From contig DATJVP010000063.1 of the NCBI GenBank assembly GCA_035581425.1, positions 1-32,508 of the forward strand: a stretch of DNA of 32,508 nt, given 5' to 3'. Source of the DNA: DASZHJ01 sp035581425. GTDB taxonomy: Bacteria; Pseudomonadota; Alphaproteobacteria; ATCC43930; CGMCC-115725. The notes below the pieces were generated by a model, which had not been told where the DNA came from, ran no database searches, and saw only the letters and a program-made list of their open reading frames with translations. This document shows, in pieces, positions 1 through 7,837 of the stretch (within the stretch, counting starts at the first letter, position 1; each line of letters begins with the position of its first letter). Made by a program: the position numbers and the translations under genes.

Positions 1-1
1 G

Positions 2-712
2 GTTGCCGTCACGACCTCGACCACGATTGCGGTGCTGACGGAGCGCTTCGCCTATCGGCCGTTCCGCCATGTGCGAGGTTTCGCGCCGCTGATCTGCGCG
101 ATCGGCGTCTCCTTCTTCCTCGAGCAGACCTTCCGCGGGATTTTCGGCTCAAGCATCCGCTCTTATCCCGATCCGAATTGGCTCGCTGGCGCCTATGCCT
201 TCGGCGGCATGCGGATCCCCAGCGTCGACGTTCTCGTCGTCGGCTCCGCGATCCTCGCGATGATCATCCTCTACCTGATCGTCCAGAAGACGAAGATGGG
301 AACCGCGATGCGCGCGGTCTCCGAGGACACGGACGCCGCGGCGATGATGGGGATCGACGTGAACAAGGTCGTCGTCTTCACCTTCGCGCTCGGCGGCGCG
401 ATGGCTGGCATCGCGGGCGTCTTCTACGCCTTCGTCTTCAAGCAGGTCTATTTCTACATGGGCTTCACGCCGGGCATCAAAGCCTTCGGCGCCGCCGTCC
501 TAGGCGGCATCGGCAGCATCCCCGGTGCCATGCTCGGCGGCTTTTTCCTCGGCCTCGTCGAGTCCGTGGGACCAGCGCTGTTTCTCGACGGCATCGGCAT
601 CACCGCGCCCTATCAGCTCCGCGACCTCATCGCTTTCACGCTCCTCATCATGGTCCTGATCTTCCGTCCCCACGGGATCCTCGGTGAACGCATGGCGAAG
701 AAGCGGGCGTGA
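2..712 (+). CDS. livH: Branched-chain amino acid-type ABC transporter permease LivH, 3' part
   Basis: The reading frame is open from the first bases, so the true start lies upstream of the window and only the C-terminal ~236 residues are present. The visible protein has several hydrophobic membrane segments. It also carries the typical LivH stretches: FAYRP before APLICAIGVS, GTAMRAVSED followed by AAMMGIDVN, and the GGIGSIPGAMLGG loop near the end. It is one of the two integral-membrane subunits of a HAAT-family importer. Family members import branched-chain amino acids but also amides, urea and other small polar nitrogen compounds, so the substrate cannot be read from this subunit. It is followed after 4 bases by livM, as in standard liv operons. 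The periplasmic binding protein is not in the window. Confidence 0.93.
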   Translation, partial: VAVTTSTTIAVLTERFAYRPFRHVRGFAPLICAIGVSFFLEQTFRGIFGSSIRSYPDPNWLAGAYAFGGMRIPSVDVLVVGSAILAMIILYLIVQKTKMGTAMRAVSEDTDAAAMMGIDVNKVVVFTFALGGAMAGIAGVFYAFVFKQVYFYMGFTPGIKAFGAAVLGGIGSIPGAMLGGFFLGLVESVGPALFLDGIGITAPYQLRDLIAFTLLIMVLIFRPHGILGERMAKKRA

Positions 713-716
713 ACTC

Positions 717-2528
717 ATGACGACGGAAGCGATGCCGCGTCGTATCCGCCGGAAGCGGGCGCAACCGCTCCCGATGCGAAACGCGCTGCTGACCGGCTTC
801 ACCTTCGGCACCATCGCCGTCTATCTCGCCGCGGTGGGAATACTTGTGATGGTCCACGGCCGTGCGATCATCGTGGGCGTGCTCACGGTGGGGCAGGCCG
901 CGCTGGTGTTAATCGCCCTCGGAGCGGGCGCCGTCGTCGCACGCCGCGAGCACGCCCTCGGCACGGGGCGGGCGCTCGTTCATAGCGCCGTCGCCGGCGC
1001 GATCACCGGGGCGATGCTCGGGGTGCTCGTGCTGCTGATGACCGCCTTCGATCTCCGAGACATCTTCATCTCGCTCTCCCCGCAGCTCCTGGACATGCTG
1101 ACGCTGGGCCTCGATGTCGAGATCGCTGTGCCGATCCTGATCGGTTCGGCGGCGGTGCTCGGGGCTCTCGGCGCGCTCCTCACGACCGCACCGCCTTCGG
1201 TGCGCCGGCCGCTGCTGGTGGGCTGCCTTGCGGTGATCGTCTGCGGCGTCTTCCAGGAGCTCATCCAGATCATGCTGCAGTTCACGACCCAGGAGCAGGA
1301 GAATCCGGGGCTGCTGACGCAGATCATGTCCTTCCTGGGCGAGCTCATCGACGGCCTGCGCGAGACCATCTACGACTGGGAGGGCCTCACCGTCCAAGGG
1401 GCGATCATCATCTTCGTCATCGCCGCCGGTGCGAGCGCGCTCCGCGCGCGGTCGAAGCGAGTGCAGGCCGCGACCTCCGCCGAAGTCTGGCAGAGCCGCA
1501 ACGGCCAGATCGCCAAGGTCCTGATCGCCGCGCTGCTGGTGGTGCTATTCCCAGTCCTCGCGGGCTCCTATATCGGCCAGGTGCTGATGCTGGTCGGCCT
1601 CTACACGCTCATGGGCATGGGGCTCAATCTCGAGGTCGGACTGGCGGGCCTCCTCGATCTCGGTTTTGTCGCCTTCTTCGCGGTGGGTGCCTATACGACG
1701 GCGCTCTTGACGGCCGATAGCCCGCATGCGCTTGCGGCCTACACTTCGATACCCAGCATGTCCTTCTGGGTGGCGATGCCCATCTCCGTCATGGTCTCGG
1801 TCGTCGTGGGCGTGCTCTTCGGCATTCCCGTGCTTGGCGTGCGCGGCGACTACCTCGCGGTTGCGACCATGGGGCTCGGCGAGATCGTGCGCGTCATCGT
1901 GCAATCGGACGCGGCGGCGCCCCTCCTGGCCGGCGCCAACGGCATTCTCCAGATCCCCAAGCCGAAGATCGGAAGTCTGGAGCTCGCCGATCCCGTGGCG
2001 CTTTTTTTCCTGACGCTCGTCGCTGCGGGGATCGCGGCCTACTGCGCCTGGCGGCTCGAGCGGTCGCGGCTGGGACGCGCCTGGATGGCCGTGCGCGACG
2101 ACGAGGACGTGGCGCAGGCGCTCGGCATCAACCTCGTCAAGGTGAAGTTGCTCGCCTACGGCCTCGGCGCCGCCTTCGCGGGGCTCTCTGGCTCGATCTT
2201 CGCGGTGATGCTGACCTCGATCTATCCCAGCAGCTTCCAGCTCCTGGTCTCGATCAACGTGCTCGCTCTCATCATCGTCGGCGGCATGGGGAGCCTTCCC
2301 GGGGTCGTCGTCGGCGCGCTTGCCCTCGTGGGACTGCCGGAGCTGCTGCGGGAGTTCGGCGAGTACCGCTATCTCGTCTATGGCGCGGCGCTCATCGTGA
2401 TGATGCGCATCCGGCCCGAGGGGCTCTGGCCCTCGGCGACGCGCCGGCGTGAGCTCCACGACGCCGCGGGCGACCTCGAGACCGTCGAGGCCACGGCGGC
2501 ACCCGAAACCTCACGGCCGGCGCAATAG
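717..2528 (+). CDS. livM: Branched-chain amino acid-type ABC transporter permease LivM, long form
   Basis: The second permease subunit of the Liv-type importer, about 603 residues from the ATG at 717. An in-frame ATG at 684 lies inside livH and is less likely. The C-terminal ~330 residues are the recognisable LivM core: LYTLMGMGLNLEVGLAGLLDLGFVAFFAVGAY, then GVRGDYLAVATMGLGEIVR, GRAWMAVRDDEDVAQALGIN and the GGMGSLPGVVVGA loop. Ahead of it is an N-terminal part of about 260 residues with several further hydrophobic segments and a hydrophilic stretch around residues 200-235 (rich in Q and E). Ordinary LivM proteins are roughly 300-460 residues, so this one is long. The stop codon is embedded in the ribosome binding site of livG. 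Confidence 0.92.
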   Translation: MTTEAMPRRIRRKRAQPLPMRNALLTGFTFGTIAVYLAAVGILVMVHGRAIIVGVLTVGQAALVLIALGAGAVVARREHALGTGRALVHSAVAGAITGAMLGVLVLLMTAFDLRDIFISLSPQLLDMLTLGLDVEIAVPILIGSAAVLGALGALLTTAPPSVRRPLLVGCLAVIVCGVFQELIQIMLQFTTQEQENPGLLTQIMSFLGELIDGLRETIYDWEGLTVQGAIIIFVIAAGASALRARSKRVQAATSAEVWQSRNGQIAKVLIAALLVVLFPVLAGSYIGQVLMLVGLYTLMGMGLNLEVGLAGLLDLGFVAFFAVGAYTTALLTADSPHALAAYTSIPSMSFWVAMPISVMVSVVVGVLFGIPVLGVRGDYLAVATMGLGEIVRVIVQSDAAAPLLAGANGILQIPKPKIGSLELADPVALFFLTLVAAGIAAYCAWRLERSRLGRAWMAVRDDEDVAQALGINLVKVKLLAYGLGAAFAGLSGSIFAVMLTSIYPSSFQLLVSINVLALIIVGGMGSLPGVVVGALALVGLPELLREFGEYRYLVYGAALIVMMRIRPEGLWPSATRRRELHDAAGDLETVEATAAPETSRPAQ

Positions 2529-2540
2529 GAGGCGATCCTG
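2527..2540 (+). promoter_or_regulatory. Shine-Dalgarno site that selects a CTG start for livG
   Basis: A perfect AGGAGG at 2527-2532 overlaps the livM TAG stop. Five bases later, in the livG frame, is CTG (2538-2540). No ATG, GTG or TTG occurs in this frame between the livM stop and the ATG at 2577. The ATG at 2577 has no comparable Shine-Dalgarno sequence and would remove the conserved first beta strand of the ABC domain. This argues for initiation at CTG 2538. Confidence 0.6.
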
Positions 2541-3374
2541 GGCGCCGAAGCCATCCTCGCGACGAAGCGGCTTACGATGCGGTTCGGCGGTCTCACGGCC
2601 GTGGGCGAGCTCGATCTCGAGGTGGGCGAGCGCGCGATCCACAGCGTCATCGGTCCCAACGGCGCCGGAAAGACCACGGTCTTCAACTGCATCATGCAGA
2701 ATTTCCGGCCCTCGAGCGGCCAGATCTGGTTCCGCGGCGAGCGCCTCGACGGGCTCACGCCCGACCGCGTCGCGAGCGCGGGGATCAGCCGGACCTATCA
2801 GAACATCAGGCTCTTCCGGAACATCACCGCGATCGAGAACCTGCTGGTGGGGATGCACCTCCACCTGAAATCGCACTGGTGGGGCGCGGTCTTCAACACC
2901 GGGCACACCAAGCGCGACGAGGACAGCGCGCATAAGGAGGCGTTGCGGCTCCTCCAGTTCATCGGGCTCCGCGGTCGCGGCGACGTGCTCGCGCGCAACC
3001 TCGCCTATGGCGAGCAGCGCCGGCTCGAGATCGGCCGCGCGCTCGCGACCCAGCCGAGGCTTCTGATGCTCGATGAGCCGACCGCGGGCATGAACCCGCG
3101 CGAGACATCGGACATGATGGATTTCATACGCCGCGTGCGCGACGAGCTCGGCATCACCATCCTCTTGATCGAGCATCAGATGCGCGTCGTCATGAGCATG
3201 TCCGACCGCGTGACCGTGCTCGACCACGGCGCCAAGATCGCGGAAGGAACACCTTCGGAGGTGCAGCACGATCCCAAGGTGATCGAGGCCTATCTCGGCA
3301 CGCCCTCCGCGACCCCCGCCGAGGCGCGCCGGCACACGGTCGAGCGCCTCGCCGGCGGCAACGGCAAGGCCTGA
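2538..3374 (+). CDS. livG: Branched-chain amino acid-type ABC transporter ATP-binding protein LivG
   Basis: A cytoplasmic ATPase of the importer. From CTG 2538 the protein is 278 residues, close to the usual LivG length of about 255-290; from ATG 2577 it is 265. Visible motifs are the TMRFGGL start of the fold, Walker A GPNGAGKTT, a Q-loop region (TYQNIRLFRNITAIENLLVG), the LAYGEQRRLEIGRAL signature region (LivG-type YGEQR instead of SGGQ), Walker B LLMLDEPTAGMNP, and the switch histidine in LLIEHQM. A characteristic LivG insertion follows the Q-loop. The neighbours are livM upstream (stop and RBS overlap) and livF six bases downstream. The 13 residues between CTG and the first ATG read like the normal first strand of the family. 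Confidence 0.93.
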   Translation: MGAEAILATKRLTMRFGGLTAVGELDLEVGERAIHSVIGPNGAGKTTVFNCIMQNFRPSSGQIWFRGERLDGLTPDRVASAGISRTYQNIRLFRNITAIENLLVGMHLHLKSHWWGAVFNTGHTKRDEDSAHKEALRLLQFIGLRGRGDVLARNLAYGEQRRLEIGRALATQPRLLMLDEPTAGMNPRETSDMMDFIRRVRDELGITILLIEHQMRVVMSMSDRVTVLDHGAKIAEGTPSEVQHDPKVIEAYLGTPSATPAEARRHTVERLAGGNGKA

Positions 3375-3380
3375 GCGACA

Positions 3381-4088
3381 ATGGCGCTCCTCGAGATCGA
3401 CGACATCCACGTCTTTTACGACAACATCGAGGCGCTGAAAGGCGTCTCGATCGCGGTCGAGGAGGGCCAGATCGTGACCCTCATCGGCGCGAACGGCGCC
3501 GGCAAGACCACGACGCTCCGCGCGATCAGCGGACTCCTGCACCCGCGCTCCGGCGAGATCACGTTCGATGGCGAGAGCCTCGGCGCGATCCCGCCGCACG
3601 AGATCTCGCAGATGGGCGTGGTGCAGGTCCCGGAGGGCCGCCGCATCTTTGCGCGCCTCACCATCGACGAAAACCTGGAGATGGGGGCCTTCGCCCGCAG
3701 AGATCGCAATGCGATCCTCGAGGACAAGGAGCGCATGATGTCGCTCTTCCCACGCCTCAAGGAGCGCATCAAGCAGGTCGCGGGCACGCTCTCGGGCGGC
3801 GAGCAGCAGATGGTCGCAACCGCCCGCGCACTGATGGCGCGCCCGCGCGTCCTCCTCATGGACGAACCCAGCATGGGCCTCTCGCCGCTCCTGGTGGAGC
3901 AGGTGTTCCAAACCATTCGCGAGATCAACAAGCAGGGTGTCACCATCCTGCTGGTGGAGCAGAATGCGCTCATGGCGCTAAACATCGCCGACTACGCCTA
4001 CGTGCTCGAGAGCGGCAAAGTGGTGCTCGTCGGCAAAGGTGCGGACCTCGTCGACGATGAAAAAGTCCAGCGCGCCTATCTCGGCTGA
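3381..4088 (+). CDS. livF: Branched-chain amino acid-type ABC transporter ATP-binding protein LivF
   Basis: The second ATPase of the importer, 235 residues, a normal LivF length. Walker A GANGAGKTT lies at about residues 36-44. A LivF-specific VPEGRRIFARLT segment follows, then the LSGGEQQM signature, Walker B VLLMDEPSMGL and the switch region ILLVEQNA. The ATG at 3381 follows the livG stop by 6 bases, with only a weak ribosome binding site, so translation is probably coupled to livG. Its last 32 bases overlap the preferred start of the Rieske oxygenase gene, which links the transporter to that enzyme. Confidence 0.95.
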   Translation: MALLEIDDIHVFYDNIEALKGVSIAVEEGQIVTLIGANGAGKTTTLRAISGLLHPRSGEITFDGESLGAIPPHEISQMGVVQVPEGRRIFARLTIDENLEMGAFARRDRNAILEDKERMMSLFPRLKERIKQVAGTLSGGEQQMVATARALMARPRVLLMDEPSMGLSPLLVEQVFQTIREINKQGVTILLVEQNALMALNIADYAYVLESGKVVLVGKGADLVDDEKVQRAYLG

Positions 4089-5163
4089 GCCGAGGAGCCT
4101 GCCCGCGGCCGCGTTCACTTCGGCCGCGTTCTTTGACGCCGAGCTCGAGCGCATCCACCGCCGCAACTGGTTCTTCGTAGGCCGCGCGGACGAGTTGCCC
4201 GCGGGCGGCGATTTCCGCGCCATCCATACGGTGGCAGGCCCGGTCCTTCTCGTGCGCGATCACGCGGGCGAGATCCGGGCTTTCGCCAATTGCTGCCGCC
4301 ATCGCGGTTCGCTCCTGCTTTCCGGAAGCGGCAACCGCCGCGCCATCGTCTGCCCCTATCACGGCTGGGGCTACCGGCTCGACGGCAGCCTCGCGGGCGC
4401 GCCGGAAATGGAGGGCGCCACCGGGTTTCGCCCGGAGGAGCACGGCCTCGTCCGAATCCGCCTCGAGGCCTGGCAGGGCTTCATCTTCCTCACGCTCGAC
4501 CCCGAGTCGCTGCCGCTCTTGCAGCATCTCGGCAATCTGCCGGAGGTTTTCGCTTCGCATCGGCTAGACGAGATGGTCTGCACCTGGCGGATCGAGTTCG
4601 ACGCCGCCTGCAATTGGAAGCTCCTGGTCGAGAATTCGATGGAGGCCTATCACACCGGCTACATCCATCGGGATTCCGTAGGCGCGCAGAAAGCCGCGCG
4701 GATCGCGACCACCGGCGAGTGGCAGTGCATCCAGGTGCTCGATGAGCGGAGTGTGGCGGTGCTCGCCGCGGAGACGCCACCCTTCCCACCGATTGCGGAC
4801 CTCTCGGAGGAGGCGCGGCGCGGCACCTATTTCTCGATGATCTTGCCGACCACCCAATTCGCGGTCGCGCAGGACAGTATGTGGTGGCTGCAGATGCGTC
4901 CGGTCGCGGCCGACCGCACGATCCTCTCGATTGGCGGATGCTTTCCGCGCGCCATCACCACCCGCGATGACTTCGAGGAGAAGGCGCGCCCTTACTACGA
5001 GCGCTGGCAGCGGGTCGGCGAGGAGGACGTGCGAATGCTCGAGATCCAGCAGCTGGGCCTTGTCTCGCCGCTCTATCGCCCGGGTCCGCTGGCGCCGCGC
5101 GAGGACACAATGCACCGCATCGATCGCTGGGTGCTTGATCGGCTCCCGCCTACTGCGCCGTGA
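4057..5163 (+). CDS. Rieske non-heme iron oxygenase alpha subunit, quaternary-amine demethylase type
   Basis: The oxygenase component of a ring-hydroxylating-type Rieske enzyme, 368 residues from ATG 4057 (an alternative GTG at 4039 would add 6). The Rieske 2Fe-2S ligands are C80, H82, C99 and H102, in CRHRG and CPYHGW. The catalytic iron ligands are H199 and H204, and D323 in the EEDVRML region fits the third ligand. The residue bridging the two metal centres is Glu (E196, in EAYH) rather than the Asp of aromatic dioxygenases. Glu here is known from carnitine, glycine betaine and related quaternary-ammonium oxygenases, so N-demethylation of a betaine is the preferred inference. The start lies inside livF, which suggests that the imported compound is the substrate. 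No reductase partner is encoded nearby. The 3' end overlaps the convergent dehydrogenase gene by 14 bases. Confidence 0.88.
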   Translation: MKKSSAPISAEPRSLPAAAFTSAAFFDAELERIHRRNWFFVGRADELPAGGDFRAIHTVAGPVLLVRDHAGEIRAFANCCRHRGSLLLSGSGNRRAIVCPYHGWGYRLDGSLAGAPEMEGATGFRPEEHGLVRIRLEAWQGFIFLTLDPESLPLLQHLGNLPEVFASHRLDEMVCTWRIEFDAACNWKLLVENSMEAYHTGYIHRDSVGAQKAARIATTGEWQCIQVLDERSVAVLAAETPPFPPIADLSEEARRGTYFSMILPTTQFAVAQDSMWWLQMRPVAADRTILSIGGCFPRAITTRDDFEEKARPYYERWQRVGEEDVRMLEIQQLGLVSPLYRPGPLAPREDTMHRIDRWVLDRLPPTAP

Positions 5164-6394
5164 GCCCGGTCGTATCGATGGCGGGCTTGCGCCCTGCCAT
5201 CATATCCGCGAGCACCCGCGCCGAGCCGTGCGACATGGTCCAGCCCATGTGCCCCTGGCCGGCATTGAGATAGAGGTTCTTGTACTTCGTCGGGCCGATG
5301 CGGGGCGTGCCTTCCGGAGTCATGGGCCGGAGCCCCGCCCAGTATTGGGCACGCGAGAAGTCCCCCGCGCCAGGGAAGAGATTTTCCGCGACTTCCATTG
5401 CCGTGCGGAAGTCCGCGGGCTTGTGGCTGGTGTCGTAGCCCGTGAACTCCGCGGTCGCGGTCATGCGGATGCGGTCGCCCATGGGCGTGTAGGCCACGAG
5501 GAAATTCTCGTCGATCCCTGGAACGCGCGGGGCGGCACCGGCATTCTTGATCGGCATGGTGACGGCATAGCCCTTCACCGGATAGACCGGAAGATCGATG
5601 CCGAGTTTCCGCGTGAAGAAAGGTGCAAAGCTCCCCAGCGCCATCACGACGGCATCCCCCGTGAGATCGCCCTTGTCGGTGCGCACCTTGCCGATCCGGT
5701 CCCCCTCGGCCTCGACCGCGGAGATCGTCGTCCCAAAGCGGAAATCCACGCCGAGCTTGCGGCTCGCATCGGCGAGCGCGTTCGTGAACTTGTGGCAGTC
5801 GCCGGACTCGTCGGTCGGCCCGTGCAGCCCGCCATGGATCTTGCCGCGTGCCGCCGCGAGCGCGGGGTCGACCTGGATCACGCCCGCGAAATCGAGGACA
5901 TGGAACTTCTGCCCGCCGTCCTCGAGGATCTTCATGTGCTTGACGCCGGCATCGAAGGATTGCGCGTCCCGATAAAGGAAGAGGATCCCGCGCGTGTTGC
6001 GGTCGTACTCGATCGCGGTCTCCGCCAGCGTCTCCTGCAGGACCTTCTGCGAGTATTGGCAAAGCCGGAGCTTGTTGAGGGTGTTGGTCTTGGCCCGCTC
6101 GGCCGAGCAGTTCTTCAGAAACCGGAAGCACCAGGCCCACATGTGCGGATCCGCCCTGAGCGTTAGCCTGAGCGCTTGGTCGCGCTGGAAGAGCGAGCGG
6201 AATAGAATCCCTGGCGCCTTCGGCGAGGCCCAGGTGTAGGAATGGCCGGGCGCGATCATGCCGGCATTGCCGAAGCTCGTCTCGTTCGCCGCAAGCGGTT
6301 GGCGGTCGACCACCGTCACCCGGTGGCCATCCTTCGCGAGCTGATAGGCGGTGGTGACGCCGACTACCCCGGCGCCGAGGACGATGACGTGCAT
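5150..6394 (-). CDS. FAD-dependent D-amino acid dehydrogenase (DadA family)
   Basis: A 414-residue DAO-family flavoprotein, close to the usual 410-435 for DadA. The N-terminal dinucleotide-binding motif is G7-x-G9-x-x-G12 (VIVLGAGVVG), followed by an acidic end of strand two (VVDRQP). Other DadA hallmarks are SFGNAGMIAPGHSYTWASP, PVKGYAVTMP, the AGLRPMTPEGTPRIGP stretch and the C-terminal LNAGQGHMGWTMSHGSA. The family oxidises D-amino or cyclic imino acids to 2-oxo acids or imines and passes electrons to the quinone pool. D-alanine, D-proline, D-hydroxyproline and pipecolate-like compounds are all possible. It is the last gene of a minus-strand set with the Cache protein and an agmatinase. 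The ATG at 6394 has a weak GGGGGC upstream. Confidence 0.88.
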   Translation of the reverse strand: MHVIVLGAGVVGVTTAYQLAKDGHRVTVVDRQPLAANETSFGNAGMIAPGHSYTWASPKAPGILFRSLFQRDQALRLTLRADPHMWAWCFRFLKNCSAERAKTNTLNKLRLCQYSQKVLQETLAETAIEYDRNTRGILFLYRDAQSFDAGVKHMKILEDGGQKFHVLDFAGVIQVDPALAAARGKIHGGLHGPTDESGDCHKFTNALADASRKLGVDFRFGTTISAVEAEGDRIGKVRTDKGDLTGDAVVMALGSFAPFFTRKLGIDLPVYPVKGYAVTMPIKNAGAAPRVPGIDENFLVAYTPMGDRIRMTATAEFTGYDTSHKPADFRTAMEVAENLFPGAGDFSRAQYWAGLRPMTPEGTPRIGPTKYKNLYLNAGQGHMGWTMSHGSARVLADMMAGRKPAIDTTGLTAQ

Positions 6395-6425
6395 GGGCGA
6401 GCCCCCGTTGCTCAGACACGGCTTG

Positions 6426-6447
6426 GAGAGACTTCATCACGTCTCTC
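6426..6447. repeat. Inverted repeat between the Cache gene and dadA-like gene
   Basis: GAGAGAC at 6426-6432 and GTCTCTC at 6441-6447 form a perfect 7-bp stem with an 8-base loop. It sits in the 88-base gap between two minus-strand genes, just upstream of the dehydrogenase start. No T run follows on either strand, so an attenuating hairpin, an mRNA-processing site or a regulator-binding site are all possible. A second, perfect 10-bp palindrome (GCCGCGCGGC, 6468-6477) lies next to the Cache gene stop. Confidence 0.4.
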
Positions 6448-6482
6448 GGCCTGGCAGCAAGCGGTAAGCCGCGCGGCCTGCC

Positions 6483-7691
6483 TCAGTCCTCGGCGTCCCT
6501 CCGGACGATGAAAAACTCGGACTGGCGGCCGAGCCGACGCTCGATCCAGACGAAGACAAGCGTCACGTAGAGCGGCAGAATGAGCAGCAGTATGGCGATC
6601 GAGTAAAACATCGCCTGGCTGCGGATGCGGTCGATGGGCGCGGTGATTTCGTCGACCGGCGCCACCATCCCGAGATAGGAAGTCTCGCCGAACTGGCGCA
6701 GCACCGGTATCGCCTCGACGAGGTATTCGCGTCCGCCCGCCTTGAGCGAGAGCATGCTCTGCTGGCGCCCGCTGTGGACGGCCTCGTAGAGCGCCGTGAG
6801 CTCGGGTCTACCGAGGCTCGCGATAGTCGTGGGGGCGACGGTCGATTCCGCCTGGTTCGTGACGGTACGGTTGATCTTGCTGTCGTCGGGATAGGCGATC
6901 ACCTCGCCGCGGTCGTTGAAGAGGAAGGCGATGCTGGAGTCCGTGACTTTGTTCTCGCTGAGGAAGCGCGAGACGTCCTGCACTGCGAGATCGGCGCCGA
7001 AGACGCCGCCGCTCCCGCCCTCGAGCGCGCGGGAGAGCGTGATCCCGATCTCCTGGCTCGAAGCGAAGATATAGGGGTCGGAACGATGAACCATCTCGTC
7101 GGTCTTTGCGAGGTGGAACCATTGGCGCTGCCGCGGGTCGTAGCCGGTCTCGCTGTCCGGGCGCTGGCCGACGGTCGCTCCGTGCTCGTCGAGGAAAGTC
7201 CAGCTCGCGGTCCGCTTGCCCGCGGCGTCGACGCGGATGACCTCGTGCGCGAAAACCGCGTTCTCGGGCGCGCCTAATGCTTTTCGGGCGCTGCTTCGCT
7301 CGGCGCCGCCGATCCGCGTCACCATATCGAAGCTGCCGTCGTCGAAGCCGACGTAGAGCGAGAAGAGCTGCGGGTAGCGGCGAAGGCCCGTCATCACCAT
7401 GTCGAGCCGCTCGCTCGCATTGCCCGGATTCATGCCGGTGATCTCCGGTACGCGCGAGCCGAGCGCCACGATCGCGATCACGGGCTCGTAGAAGACTGCA
7501 ATCCGCTGTTCGGCAGCATCGGCGCTTTTTTGCAGCAGGCGCTGGGCGGTATCGACGGCGAGGGTCGAGGATTTCTGGAAGTTGTACCAGATGATGCCGC
7601 CGACGAGCCCGACCACGAGTGCAATCAGGACCCCCGCCACCAGGGCGACGCCCAGTTTCGGTGTCGCAGCGACTATACGCTCCTGCGCCAT
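6483..7691 (-). CDS. Membrane-anchored Cache-domain sensor without output domain
   Basis: 402 residues. A short cytoplasmic N-terminus is followed by a transmembrane helix at about residues 14-36. A large periplasmic region of some 320 residues comes next, then a second transmembrane helix at about 362-384 and a basic tail of ~18 residues. The periplasmic part looks like a double Cache (dCache_1) ligand-binding domain: FSLYVGFDDGSF, the GYDPRQRQWFHLAK motif region, SDPYIFASSQEIGITLSRAL and GVFGADLAVQDVSRFL. Cache domains bind amino acids, amines or organic acids. In chemoreceptors, kinases and cyclases a HAMP or catalytic domain follows the second helix; here the protein simply stops. It lies between an agmatinase gene and an amino-acid dehydrogenase gene on the same strand, so its ligand may be the operon's substrate. 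Its mode of signalling is unknown. Confidence 0.82.
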   Translation of the reverse strand: MAQERIVAATPKLGVALVAGVLIALVVGLVGGIIWYNFQKSSTLAVDTAQRLLQKSADAAEQRIAVFYEPVIAIVALGSRVPEITGMNPGNASERLDMVMTGLRRYPQLFSLYVGFDDGSFDMVTRIGGAERSSARKALGAPENAVFAHEVIRVDAAGKRTASWTFLDEHGATVGQRPDSETGYDPRQRQWFHLAKTDEMVHRSDPYIFASSQEIGITLSRALEGGSGGVFGADLAVQDVSRFLSENKVTDSSIAFLFNDRGEVIAYPDDSKINRTVTNQAESTVAPTTIASLGRPELTALYEAVHSGRQQSMLSLKAGGREYLVEAIPVLRQFGETSYLGMVAPVDEITAPIDRIRSQAMFYSIAILLLILPLYVTLVFVWIERRLGRQSEFFIVRRDAED

Positions 7692-7837
7692 GACCCGCCG
7701 CTCCCTCGGTACTCAGCGTCCGGCTCTTCCCCGATTATGGTCTGCCGCCGCGGACCGATCTAGCTGGAAACCGTCGCGAGCGAATGCTATCCCCGCCGCA
7801 TGACGGAACGTCGAGTCCGGGGCCAGGGTGTTTGGGG

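Noticed and set aside
2511..3911. A 466-codon minus-strand open frame across livG and livF
   Set aside because: It is antisense to two ABC ATPase genes with complete motifs; its low-complexity charged composition has no family features.
4931..6166. A 411-codon plus-strand open frame opposite the dadA-like gene
   Set aside because: It covers the antisense of a complete FAD dehydrogenase and has no recognisable domain or ribosome binding site.
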